A stretch of 64,000 bases of DNA from AP-15 sp963703745 (lineage in GTDB: Bacteria; Pseudomonadota; Alphaproteobacteria; ATCC43930; CGMCC-115725), in NCBI GenBank assembly GCA_963703745.1, contig CAVPFL010000004.1:124001-188000 (forward strand), given 5' to 3'. Under the pieces are notes generated by a model that did no database searches, was not told the origin of the DNA, and saw only the letters and a list, made by a program, of their open reading frames with translations. The stretch's first letter is position 1. Each line of letters starts with the position of its first letter. Positions 7,874 through 16,011 of the stretch are shown in pieces. A program made the position numbers and the translations under genes.

Positions 7874-9264
7874 ATGCCTGTCATCCTGCCGCCGTCCGAT
7901 AGCCAGGACACGCTCGTCGATGGCATTGCGCAGGCACTCGCTGGAGACGGCACGCTGCTGCTGGAGCCGGGCACGCATTTCACGCAGCCGGGAGTGAACA
8001 AGCACATTGCGGTTGGCGCGAGCGGGCTGCGCATCGGCTCGACCGCCCCGTCACCGCTGCCCCTCCCGTCCACGGTGACACCGGCGGTGATCCGCCGCCC
8101 GGACTACGCGCTGTCCGCGTGGGCGCCCGACTTCAACTATGCCCTATTCTTTATTCCGACGGGCCCGACGAACGACGAAATCGCGCAAGCGACCTGGAAA
8201 CCGTTCACGGATTCTATGGGCAACATGTTCGAGTTCGCGGTCGTCATGCGGGGCAGCATCCAGATCAGCTGCCTGCTGATCGACTCCAACATGCAGAACC
8301 AGGGCGCCGAGAGCCTGCCGGCGCACGCGGCCGAGCATTCGGCGATGCTGGGTTCGGAGGGTTCCGGTATTCGGTCCCTCACACAGGGACCCCTCGGTTC
8401 ATGTATGCCGGCTTTGACAGCGTCGCGGTGGACGACCTCGGATTCATCAATGGCGGCTTTGCCGATGACTTCTGGGTGGCCTACGCGGGTGGTGCGTTTC
8501 ATCCGCACATCAACCAGGTCTCTATCTCCAACGTGGCGTCGGGCCCCCGCGTGGATCGCCACCGCGCAACGTTGTCCTTCTCCGGCCTGGCGCAGCGCAT
8601 CACCATTCAGGACGCAAAGGTCCAAAGTCTGAACGCGGAGCAGGATCACAGCTGGAGGGACGCTCCGCGCCGCGACGACCTCTTCAGCAACTCGATCTGG
8701 TCGCTGCAGCGGATCGTAGCCGACACGATAAACTTTGCGATGTTCGGCAAGGTCATGACGATGCAAGCGAGTGATCTGGCTACCGGATCGATGTTCGACA
8801 TCAGCTATACGGGCGGCACGATTGCCAACAGCATTCTCAATGTCGCGCAAGGCGAGGACGCGCGGTTCTTTTTGCTCGACGGCATGCATTTTGACGGTGT
8901 GACCTGGCGGCTGCCGGTGGATAACGCCGGCAACGTCGGCGGCATTACGCTCGCGTGTCGGTTCAACGACACCTGCCAAGCGAGCTTCACGAACAACAGG
9001 TTCTTCGCCGCCGGCAAAGCGAGCCGCGGGCAGCTCATCAACAGCACGTATTCAGTCGGCGAAACAGGGAACAACGTCACGCTGACATTCAGCAAATGTG
9101 CGTTCGACCGTTTGTTCGGCGTGGAGGTTTTTCCCGATACCGCGGTGGCGCGCGTCAACGAGCGCGGCACCTGGACGTTCGACGGGGCCGACCTCGGCAA
9201 CCGCCAGCTCGACCATGCCCTACCGAAGAGCCGCAATCGCGACGTGATCTTGATCGTGCACTAG
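7874..9264 (+). pseudogene. Beta-helix-like hypothetical protein, frameshifted
   Basis: The N-terminal half begins MPVILPPSDSQDTLVDGIAQ with a pectate-lyase-like opening, where a GDGTLLLEPGTHF rung precedes a long hydrophilic beta-rich chain. It runs correctly to about 8345. The coding signal then moves to another frame (FGGFRYSVPHTG, then RFMYAGFDSVAVDDLGFING) and continues to a stop at 9264 (HALPKSRNRDVILIVH). The whole would be about 460 aa. Repeated short strand/turn units (ITIQDAKVQ, NSILNVAQGED, VTLTFSKCAFD) suggest a parallel beta-helix, but no named family is recognised. The frameshift is near 8345-8400. No signal peptide is seen. Confidence 0.55.
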
Positions 9265-9370
9265 CCCTTTTTTACCAAGTTGCACAGCGTAGGCATCTGC
9301 GGACAGCAGCAATATGAAAGCACGTCGCTACGTCCACGTAGCATCGATGACGATAATGCACGATGCATAA

Positions 9371-10138
9371 CTAACAGGCGGCTATGACGGCGTCGAGTTC
9401 AAAGAGCACGGCGCACGACTACGCCAGCGGCACTACGGGGTATTCTGGTCGTACAAAGACATGGCACTCTGGCCGCGGCCACTGCAGCGGCCGCGGCCGC
9501 CGATCTGGATGCAGATCGTCGGCAGCAAAGAATCGATCGAGTTTGCCGCCCGGCACGATTTGCCGATTACTCCCGGTCTCGGCCGCTCGCAGGGCTTGCG
9601 CGACGACATCATCCGCTATTACGCGCGTTGCCTTGCGCGATCGGGCCACCGGATCACACCCGACCATTTGTCGCTTGGGATCAGCGCCTATGTCGCCGAC
9701 AGCAAGACCCAAGCGGTGCGCGAGATGGGCCCCCACCATCTCTATTTCAACCGCACATTGTTCAGCCATGGCAATTTTACCGAGACCGACCGGCTGCGCC
9801 AGACCGGCTATTCGAGTACTGGATCGACCGATTATGTCAGCCCCGAGAATTTGCGCGCCGCGCAATTCGCCCGCGAGGACTTTCGCGGCCTGACGATGGC
9901 CGATGTCGAGCGGCAGGCCGAGCACATGCCGTGGGGTACGGCGGACGAGGTGGCTCAGCGCATCATCGACGCGGCGCAGAGTGCGGGCGCCAACACGGTG
10001 CAGATCAGCCTCAATCGCGGCGTCCTGCCCCATGAGATGTTCATGGCGCAGATCCGGCGCTTCGCCCGCGATGTGCTCCCGGCGTTGCACGCCCACAAGG
10101 TTGTGCACGTGCCATTGGCTGAGGAAGTACCGGCTTAG
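9371..10138 (+). pseudogene. Internally deleted, truncated copy of the LLM monooxygenase gene
   Basis: The open frame follows a TAA at 9368. It reads GGYDGVEFKEHGA, matching residues about 51-62 of the intact gene at 5788, then jumps after a few unrelated codons to YGVFWSYKDMALWPRP, matching residue about 168 onward. It continues in frame to the normal C-terminus. Thus about 100 internal codons and the first 50 are missing. Near-identity over 9509-10023 shows a recent duplication or gene conversion, while the last 35 codons have diverged. A shorter product could start at ATG 9461 (225 aa), but it would lack half the barrel. Confidence 0.75.
9509..10023 (+). repeat. Direct repeat, copy 2 (inside the truncated LLM copy)
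   Basis: Partner of 6361-6875 in the same orientation with only scattered mismatches. Recombination between the two would delete or amplify the intervening 3.1 kb. Confidence 0.85.
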
Positions 10139-10593
10139 GCTCGCGGCCGGAGTTCCATGTCGACATGCGTAATCCCGAAGTCATCAAAGGGCTCGCCTGT
10201 CGGTTCGAATCCGAAGCTTCGGTACAGCGCCACTAAGTGGGACTGGGCGGTCAGCACCACCGTCAAGCCTGGATAGCGCTCGCGGCAAAACCGCAGCGCC
10301 TCCTCGATCAACCTTCGGCCGAGCCCGCGAGCACGCAAAGGAGCAGCGACCGCGACTCTACCGATCCTGACCTGCAATGCAGCCGGCACCAGGCGCAAAT
10401 AGCCTGTAAGCTCGCCCTTCAACCGCATCAGCAGATGCCAAGCGGCTTGATCGAGGCCGTCGAGGTCGGGATAAGGGGAGCCCTGCTCGACGACGAAGAT
10501 GCCCTGCCGGAAGCGCAACAGCTCGTAAAGTTCGTCCGCCGAGAGTTGGTCGAAGCGCTGCCATTCCGTCACGATCTCTGGCATGCTGGTCAC
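10135..10593 (-). CDS. GNAT family N-acetyltransferase, ElaA-like
   Basis: This 152-aa protein begins with a W-x-x-F-x-x-L-S motif and has LLRFRQGIFVVEQ near residue 25 and GRVAVAAPLRARGLGRRLIE as the acetyl-CoA binding motif A (Q/R-x-x-G-x-G/A). The C-terminus is LYRSFGFEPTGEPFDDFGI, typical of the ElaA branch of the GNAT superfamily. The acceptor is unknown. It converges with the truncated LLM copy, overlapping its last 4 bases, and diverges from the deacetylase gene, whose start is 26 bases from its own. Confidence 0.85.
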   Translation of the reverse strand: MTSMPEIVTEWQRFDQLSADELYELLRFRQGIFVVEQGSPYPDLDGLDQAAWHLLMRLKGELTGYLRLVPAALQVRIGRVAVAAPLRARGLGRRLIEEALRFCRERYPGLTVVLTAQSHLVALYRSFGFEPTGEPFDDFGITHVDMELRPRA

Positions 10594-10619
10594 GACTGAA
10601 GGTCCAGTGGGGCAGTGCC

Positions 10620-11501
10620 ATGCAGCCCCGCGATTACGGCCCGTTTCCCTATCTCCCGATCAACGAGCGTCCTAAGCTCGAATGGCCCGGCAACGCTCGC
10701 GTCGCGGTCTGGGTCATCCCCAATATCGAATTTTTTCCCCTGAGCCGCGCCATCGCCGGCCAGCCGGGCGCCCCGCCCGGCAACGCGCCCTCGGTGCGCG
10801 CCTGGGCGCAGCGCGATTACGGCAACCGCGTCGGCATCTGGCGGCTGATGGATGTACTGAGCAAGCACCGGATCCGCGCCAGCCCGACATTGAACAGCGA
10901 CATCTGCGACCACCATCCGCAGATTGTCCGGGCTGCGATCGAACTTGGCTGGGAGATCCTCGGCCATAACCGGACGAACAGCGTGTGGCTCGACCAATTG
11001 AGCCCGGAGGAAGAACGCCAGACGATCGCCCACACGCTCTCGCGCATCGCCGAGATGAGCGGAAAAAAGCCGCTCGGCTGGCTCGGCTCCGGTCTCGCCG
11101 AGACCTGGCACACGCTCGACTTCCTCACCGAGGAGGGTTGCCTCTACGTCGCCGACTGGGTCAATGACGACCAGCCCTATTCGATGGACATCGGCGGTAA
11201 GCGTCTGATCTCGATCCCGTACTCCTACGAGATCAACGATTCGCCGCACTTCAACAACCGGAACGGCACGATCGACGAGTTCGAGAAGATGATCCGCCGT
11301 CAGTTCGACACGCTCTATAGGGAGGGCGCGCAATCCGGCCGCGTCATGGCGATCTGCCTGCATCCCTATCTGATAGGCGTGCCGCATCGCATCGCCGGGC
11401 TCGACTCGGCGCTCGGCTATATCCGCTCGCATGCCGGCGTCTGGTTCGCGACCGGCGAGGAGATCGTACGGCACTGGCTGCAGTCGGGTGCCACCTTCTG
11501 A
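10620..11501 (+). CDS. Polysaccharide deacetylase-family protein, PuuE/allantoinase-like
   Basis: This 293-aa NodB-fold protein opens with the ERPKLEWPGNARVAVWVIPN segment common to the PuuE-like subgroup. The usual TFDD motif is replaced by LNSDICDHHP (residues about 93-102), and the second motif is GHNRTNSVW without the normal H-x-x-x-H pair. WLGSGLAET and HPYLIGVPHR follow. These changes suggest the metal site differs from true chitin or peptidoglycan deacetylases. Relatives act on cyclic amides such as allantoin, but the substrate here is unknown. It starts 26 bases from the divergent GNAT gene. Confidence 0.75.
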   Translation: MQPRDYGPFPYLPINERPKLEWPGNARVAVWVIPNIEFFPLSRAIAGQPGAPPGNAPSVRAWAQRDYGNRVGIWRLMDVLSKHRIRASPTLNSDICDHHPQIVRAAIELGWEILGHNRTNSVWLDQLSPEEERQTIAHTLSRIAEMSGKKPLGWLGSGLAETWHTLDFLTEEGCLYVADWVNDDQPYSMDIGGKRLISIPYSYEINDSPHFNNRNGTIDEFEKMIRRQFDTLYREGAQSGRVMAICLHPYLIGVPHRIAGLDSALGYIRSHAGVWFATGEEIVRHWLQSGATF

Positions 11502-11588
11502 TTGCTGCTGCCGACCGCAAGGTGCTCGCGCTAGTCGCCCGACGCGCCTTAGTTGCTGCTCGCACGGATCCGATTTACCACAGGCCGA

Positions 11589-11696
11589 CAGCCCGAACAT
11601 GGCTCCGCCGGCGGCGAAAAGTACCAATGGGTGGAGGCGCGGCCAGCGCAGCAGCAACACCGTCGCCGCGATGGCCGCCATCCATACCGCCGAGCC
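11589..11696 (-). pseudogene. Possible C-terminal relic of a ChrA chromate transporter
   Basis: A short minus-strand frame encodes AVWMAAIAATVLLL, RWPRLHPLVLFAAGGAMFG and then degenerates. The hydrophobic helix followed by RW-x-R-L-HP-L and a second helix is the usual last hairpin of CHR-family transporters. No upstream ChrA portion is present. A chromate-resistance regulator gene (ChrB) lies 2.5 kb away, which makes a former chr locus plausible, but the fragment is short. Confidence 0.3.
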
Positions 11697-11720
11697 GCGC
11701 CTCCTTTGACACTGTAGACG

Positions 11721-12611
11721 CTAGAGCAGGTCGGCGACCGCCGAATGGTAGCGTCGTAGCGCGGCCAGATGATCGCTCATCGTATGGCCTGGAATGCGCT
11801 TGTGATGGCGGCGGCTGAACGTCGTCGTCAAGCAGAGGTGCGAGGCTCCGGCCTGTTTCCAGAAACGGGCGTCCTTGGCCCAGTCGGCTTCGGTGCCGGT
11901 ACCCATCGACACCCAGACCTCGATGCCGACTTTGGCCGGGTCGCGCCCCGCCCCCTCGGTCAAGTGCCGTAGCTGGGCAAACACGTCGAGTGCCGTCTGG
12001 TCCGGCCCATAGGCGTTCGGCATCCAACCGTCGCCCCATTTGGCGATGCGCGGCAGAGTACGTTCGTGATGCCCGCCGAACCACACTTCCACTTTGCGCG
12101 AGGGAGGCAATGGGTTGATGCCGGCATCATCGACCGTGTGCCACTTGCCCTTGAAGGTCACATGCGGCTCGGCCCACAATTTCTGCATGACCTGCACCTG
12201 CTCCTCCGAGCGCCGACCGCGGTTGTGGAAATTCTCGTTGAGGCCGGTGAACTCGACCTCGTTCCAGCCGACCCCGATGCCGAGCCGGAACCGCCCGCCG
12301 CACAGCACGTCGAGCGAGGCTGCCTGTTTGGCGACGAGAACGGTCTGGCGCTGCGGCAGGATCAACACGCCTGTCGAAAACCCGAGCTTGCTCGTGCATC
12401 CGGCGAGAAAGCCGAACAGCACGAACGGATCGTGAAACAACCCGGCCCCGGTGCGACCCGGCTCAGGCGCACTGGCTTCGCTGGCGCCGAGCACATGATC
12501 GGGCGCCTCGACAAAGTCGTAGCCGATCGCTTCGGCGGCTTGTGCGTACTCCCGGACGACCGTCGGCGTACCCCCGATATCGCCCAATGGCAGTAATGTA
12601 CCCAGTTGCAT
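11721..12611 (-). CDS. LLM class F420-dependent-type oxidoreductase
   Basis: This 296-aa luciferase-like TIM barrel has AAEAIGYDFVEAPDHVLG near residue 28, then TGVLILPQRQTVLVAKQAAS, GGRFRLGIGVGWNEVEF and a C-terminal FWKQAGASHLCLTTTF. These are the signatures of the TIGR03619/03621-type F420-dependent or FMN-dependent subgroup. It follows the methyltransferase gene by 34 bases on the same strand, so the two are probably co-transcribed. It is only distantly related to the LLM gene at 5788. Substrate unknown. Confidence 0.85.
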   Translation of the reverse strand: MQLGTLLPLGDIGGTPTVVREYAQAAEAIGYDFVEAPDHVLGASEASAPEPGRTGAGLFHDPFVLFGFLAGCTSKLGFSTGVLILPQRQTVLVAKQAASLDVLCGGRFRLGIGVGWNEVEFTGLNENFHNRGRRSEEQVQVMQKLWAEPHVTFKGKWHTVDDAGINPLPPSRKVEVWFGGHHERTLPRIAKWGDGWMPNAYGPDQTALDVFAQLRHLTEGAGRDPAKVGIEVWVSMGTGTEADWAKDARFWKQAGASHLCLTTTFSRRHHKRIPGHTMSDHLAALRRYHSAVADLL

Positions 12612-12645
12612 GGTTTCAGCTCCCTCCTCTTGGTTTTGAACGAGA

Positions 12646-13272
12646 CTACGCCCAGCCGACCACGGCGATCATCGGGTCGCTGACATCCTCGACCCATTCC
12701 GTCAGCCGGTGGGTCTCAATCCGCGGGAAGCCGGCATCGTGCAGGTAGCACTCGACGAGGCGGGCATGCCCCTCATCGTCGAGAGCCCGCCAGATCGCCA
12801 CAGCCTTTGTCCAGAAGCATCGGTTCGAGAAGCTGACGACGAGCGGCGACCCGCGTCGCAGCACACGTAAGACCTCACGCAATACCGCCACCGGCTGCTG
12901 CAGGTATTGGATCGACACGCAGACCATCGCAGCGTCAAGGCTCGCATCGGCGAGCGGCAATTTGGTGCGGCGGTTCAGATTCTGAACGAACGAGCGGCTG
13001 AGCCGCGGATTGGCGGCAAGCTCCGTCGCGTTCATGCCGTGGCCGATCACCTCGGCATAACCGATCTCGGGCGGCAGGTGGCTGACCCAGCTGCTCATCA
13101 GATCGAGCAGCACGCCGTCGGGCGGCAGAACCCGGCGATAGAAGGCGGTCAATGCGGCAATCGCCCCATCGTCGATATGACAGACAAGCCGCGGCGGTTG
13201 ATAAAAGATCTCGTCGTCTTCGGCGTCGAGCTTGGTAAAGGCGTCGCTCGGCAGCCCGTGCTCATCCTCCAT
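12646..13272 (-). CDS. Class I SAM-dependent methyltransferase
   Basis: About 208 aa from ATG 13272; an upstream start at 13338 is in frame but adds a non-conserved 22 residues. The fold is recognisable from GVLLDLMSSWVSHLP (motif I, lacking the usual G-x-G), VIGHGMNATEL, LPLADASLDAAMVCVSIQYL (motifs II/III) and EVLRVLRRGSPLVVSFSNRC. This is the UbiE/Methyltransf_11-like subgroup that resembles proteins in photosynthetic and heterotrophic bacteria with YYDR or IDDGAIAAL openings. The substrate is unknown. It is first in a two-gene unit with the LLM gene and divergent from the DUF1275 gene. Confidence 0.75.
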   Translation of the reverse strand: MEDEHGLPSDAFTKLDAEDDEIFYQPPRLVCHIDDGAIAALTAFYRRVLPPDGVLLDLMSSWVSHLPPEIGYAEVIGHGMNATELAANPRLSRSFVQNLNRRTKLPLADASLDAAMVCVSIQYLQQPVAVLREVLRVLRRGSPLVVSFSNRCFWTKAVAIWRALDDEGHARLVECYLHDAGFPRIETHRLTEWVEDVSDPMIAVVGWA

Positions 13273-13435
13273 CTCGGTAATCGACGCCTCCTCGTGCGCT
13301 CGGAGAGCGGGCCGTCGACCTCCAGCCCGGGACACCATAGAACGGTGGACGAAATCCGATCAATTGCTTAATCCAGCGCGCCGACCAAGCTACTACCTGA
13401 CATTGAAGAAAGCCGCGCTCTCGCGGACGACATTG

Positions 13436-14167
13436 ATGAAAAGCGTTTTGACGAGATCGGCGACCCAGGAGGGCGATCCGGCAATCCGGGCCCTCCCGTT
13501 CGTTTTGAGCCTAACTGCCGGATCCACCGACATCATCGGCTTTCTCGGCCTGAATGGGCTGTTCACCTCCCACATCACCGGCAACATCGTCGTACTCGCT
13601 GCCCATATAGTTGCCGGGAATCCTGCAATATTCTCGTATATGTTGTCGGTGCCGGTCTTCATGCTGGTGTTGCTCCTGACGCGCCTGCTCGCCGGCGGTC
13701 TTGAGCGGGCCGGGATATCCACCTTGCGGCCGTTGCTGCTGTTGCAGCTGATTTTCCTCCTGGTCTTTCTCGTGCTCGGCGTCACGGCGGGCCCGTGGAG
13801 CAATGCCGACGCATTACTCGCGGTCATCGCGGGTATGTTCGGCGTGGCGGCGATGGCGGCGCAGAACGCGCTCGTGCGGATCTCGCTAAAGAACAGCCCA
13901 AGCACCGCAGCGATGACGACGAATGTCACCCAGTTCACGCTGGACCTCGGCGAGATGCTGGCCGGCGGTGATGCGGCCAAGATCGCCGAGGCGCGTAACC
14001 GCGCGATGCATTCCCTCCCGGTGATTGTCGGGTTTACAATCGGCTGCGCTCTCGGCGCGGCATTCGAAGCTACTGCGGGCTTGTGGTCGCTGGTTCTGCC
14101 TACCGGTCTCGCCTTGCTCGCCATTCTGATGGGGCTGGTGCACAGCCCCGAGCGCACGGTCGGCTAA
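13436..14167 (+). CDS. DUF1275 (YoaK-like) integral membrane protein
   Basis: This 243-aa protein has six predicted membrane segments. The first carries the family signature (LSLTAGSTDIIGFLGLNGLF, then TSHITGNIVVLAA), and MAAQNALVRISLKNSPSTAAM lies between helices 4 and 5. DUF1275 proteins are inner-membrane proteins of unknown transport function. ATG 13436 is chosen because the conserved region starts shortly after it; the open frame reaches 13232. It ends 56 bases before the ChrB gene, with the 18-bp palindrome between them. Confidence 0.8.
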   Translation: MKSVLTRSATQEGDPAIRALPFVLSLTAGSTDIIGFLGLNGLFTSHITGNIVVLAAHIVAGNPAIFSYMLSVPVFMLVLLLTRLLAGGLERAGISTLRPLLLLQLIFLLVFLVLGVTAGPWSNADALLAVIAGMFGVAAMAAQNALVRISLKNSPSTAAMTTNVTQFTLDLGEMLAGGDAAKIAEARNRAMHSLPVIVGFTIGCALGAAFEATAGLWSLVLPTGLALLAILMGLVHSPERTVG

Positions 14168-14193
14168 GATTTGCGCCTAAGCGACCCCTTGAA

Positions 14194-14211
14194 ATGTTAC
14201 GACCGTAACAT
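14194..14211. promoter_or_regulatory. Perfect 18-bp palindrome upstream of the ChrB operon
   Basis: ATGTTACGACCGTAACAT consists of 8-bp arms with a 2-base centre. It lies 12 bases before ATG 14224, where it would cover the promoter or leader. It is a strong candidate operator for a dimeric repressor, possibly autoregulation by the ChrB-like protein or a TetR/GntR-type regulator elsewhere. Confidence 0.55.
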
Positions 14212-14223
14212 ATCATATGAGCC

Positions 14224-14766
14224 ATGGCTACCCGTCCCTGGCTCCTTCTTACCTACAAGGTACCCCCCGAGCCGGCGGCAAAGCGGGTCGCGTTATGGCG
14301 GCGGCTGAAGGGCATGGGCGCTGTCTATTTGCAGAATGGCGTGTGCCTGTTGCCGAAAACCGATGACCACGCGCGGCGGCTGAAGATGCTGGAAAACGAC
14401 ATCGCCGGGATGGACGGCGATGCGATCATTCTGGAGGCGGTCGCGCTCGATCGCGGGCAGCAGGAAAAGGTCGTTGCCCGCTTCAAAGCCGATCGCGACG
14501 ACGCCTACCGAGAATTTATCGACAAATGTGACGACTTCGAAACCGAAATCGCCGAAGAGACGGCAGCGCAGCACTTCACCTACAATGAGCTTGAAGAGAA
14601 CGATGTCGAGCTGAAGAAGCTGCAGGGCTGGCTCGAGAAAATAAAGAAACTGGATTTTTACGGTGGCGGGCTTGCCACCGACGCCGCGGCGAAGCTCAAG
14701 GTCTGCGAAGGCCTGCTTGACGATTATGCACGGCGTGTCTTCGACGCGCATGACGAGAACCGCTGA
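14224..14766 (+). CDS. ChrB N-terminal domain protein (chromate resistance regulator-like)
   Basis: This 180-aa protein matches the N-terminal domain of ChrB: WLLLTYKVPPEPAAKRVALW, then RRLKGMGAVYLQNGVCLLP, then ENDIAGMDGDAIILEA. A helical stretch rich in charged residues follows (KCDDFETEIAEETAAQHFTY). In full-length ChrB a C-terminal domain follows; here it is absent, so this is the short form often encoded next to transporters. ChrB proteins sense chromate and regulate chr operons, and they carry a chromate-responsive DNA-binding N-terminus. It leads a three-gene unit with two membrane proteins. Confidence 0.8.
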   Translation: MATRPWLLLTYKVPPEPAAKRVALWRRLKGMGAVYLQNGVCLLPKTDDHARRLKMLENDIAGMDGDAIILEAVALDRGQQEKVVARFKADRDDAYREFIDKCDDFETEIAEETAAQHFTYNELEENDVELKKLQGWLEKIKKLDFYGGGLATDAAAKLKVCEGLLDDYARRVFDAHDENR

Positions 14767-14780
14767 ATAAGGGGAAGATA

Positions 14781-15527
14781 ATGACCTGGTCCATTGCGGC
14801 ACCCGCGGTAACGGCTGCGTTCCTGGCCTCGCTCGTCGAGGTGGTCGAGGCTTTTACGATCGTGCTGGCTGTCGCGACGTTGCGCGGCTGGCGCTCGGCC
14901 ATGCTGGGCGCGACCGCCGGCCTCGCTGTGCTGGCAGCCATCGTCCTGTTGATGGGGCCGCTTCTCGATCGCATCCCGCTTCATTCGCTGCAGCTGGCAA
15001 TCGGGATCCTGCTATTGCTCTTCGGTATGGGGTGGCTTCGCAAGGCATCGTTGCGGGCAGCCGGCATCATCCCGTTGCACGATGAAGACGCGATCTTCGC
15101 GGCTGAGGCCGCCCAACTCGGTCAACACAAGCGACGCCAACAGAGCAACCTTGATTGGGTGGCTGGGATTACCGCGCTCAAGGCGGTGCTGATCGAAGGC
15201 CTCGAGGTCGTATTTATCGTGATCGCCGTGGGCGCCGGACGCGGGCTGCTGATGCCGGCCAGCCTCGGTGCGCTAGCCGCCTGTGCGCTGGTTCTTACTG
15301 CGGGAGCCATTATCCATCGGCCGTTGTCGCGCGTCCCGGAGAATACCCTCAAATTCGGTGTCGGCGTCATGCTGTCGGCGTTCGGCGTGTTCTGGACCGG
15401 CGAAGGGCTCGGCGTCGCCTGGCCTGGGCAGGATTTGGCGCTCGTGCTGTTCGCTGCCCTGTTCCTGGCTGCCGGCCTTGTCGGCTCGACCGTTGCTCGA
15501 AGAATCAGCGTGGAGGTCGTACAATGA
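14781..15527 (+). CDS. COG4280-type membrane protein (putative transporter)
   Basis: This 248-aa polytopic protein has two related halves. Each begins with an acidic helix: FLASLVEVVEAFTIVLAVAT at residues 14-33 and LKAVLIEGLEVVFIVIAVGA near 135. That E-x-x-E pattern recalls the LysE/TMEM165 and Ca2+/H+ antiporter class, and COG4280 is such a predicted family. A cytoplasmic basic loop (GQHKRRQQSN) separates the halves. It starts 14 bases after the ChrB-like gene, so metal or oxyanion efflux under ChrB control is an inference. Confidence 0.75.
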   Translation: MTWSIAAPAVTAAFLASLVEVVEAFTIVLAVATLRGWRSAMLGATAGLAVLAAIVLLMGPLLDRIPLHSLQLAIGILLLLFGMGWLRKASLRAAGIIPLHDEDAIFAAEAAQLGQHKRRQQSNLDWVAGITALKAVLIEGLEVVFIVIAVGAGRGLLMPASLGALAACALVLTAGAIIHRPLSRVPENTLKFGVGVMLSAFGVFWTGEGLGVAWPGQDLALVLFAALFLAAGLVGSTVARRISVEVVQ

Positions 15528-15739
15528 CCGTGATCAAGGAAGTCGTTGCCGAATTGATCGGCATGTTCGTCGCCGAGAAGCGGCTGACGATAGCGGTTCT
15601 GACGGTCGTGGCGTTGGCGGGGTGTTTGGTCGATTTCACCGATCTCGACCCGCTGGTCGGCGGTACGGTGGTGCTGTTGGGTTGTTTGACCCTGCTTATC
15701 GAGAGCGTCTGTCGCTGCGCCAGAGCTGGCACGTCTTAG
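15524..15739 (+). CDS. Small two-helix membrane protein
   Basis: This 71-aa protein has its ATG at 15524, overlapping the stop of the COG4280 gene (ATGA), which fixes the start by translational coupling. An N-terminal amphipathic stretch (IKEVVAELIGMFVAEKRLT) precedes two hydrophobic helices (IAVLTVVALAGCLVDF and VGGTVVLLGCLTLLIESV). No family is recognised. Its place as the last gene of the ChrB operon suggests it is an accessory subunit of the neighbouring transporter. Confidence 0.65.
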   Translation: MTVIKEVVAELIGMFVAEKRLTIAVLTVVALAGCLVDFTDLDPLVGGTVVLLGCLTLLIESVCRCARAGTS

Positions 15740-16011
15740 GCCAATGCTCGCACCAAGCCCGTCGCTGATGCACGTCTCACCAAGCCGCCTGGGCCCGGGC
15801 CGTCAGTGTCTCAAAGCATTGGCCGATTTGGACTGTCCATGCCGAGTTCAGCTTGTTCATGCCGACGTATTGGAGTTGCAGCATGAACGCGCCCAGTCGT
15901 TCGGATACCAGCTGAGCGCGAGAGCGGCGTTCTGTTGCTGGCGCCGTAGACTCCACCGGTGACGCTTTCCGATAAGCCAGAAACGACGTCGACCGGGGGC
16001 GTATGGCTCGC

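Noticed and set aside
10590..11681. 363-codon minus-strand frame opposite the deacetylase gene
   Set aside because: Only its first 30 codons resemble anything (ChrA tail); the rest is antisense of a conserved gene.
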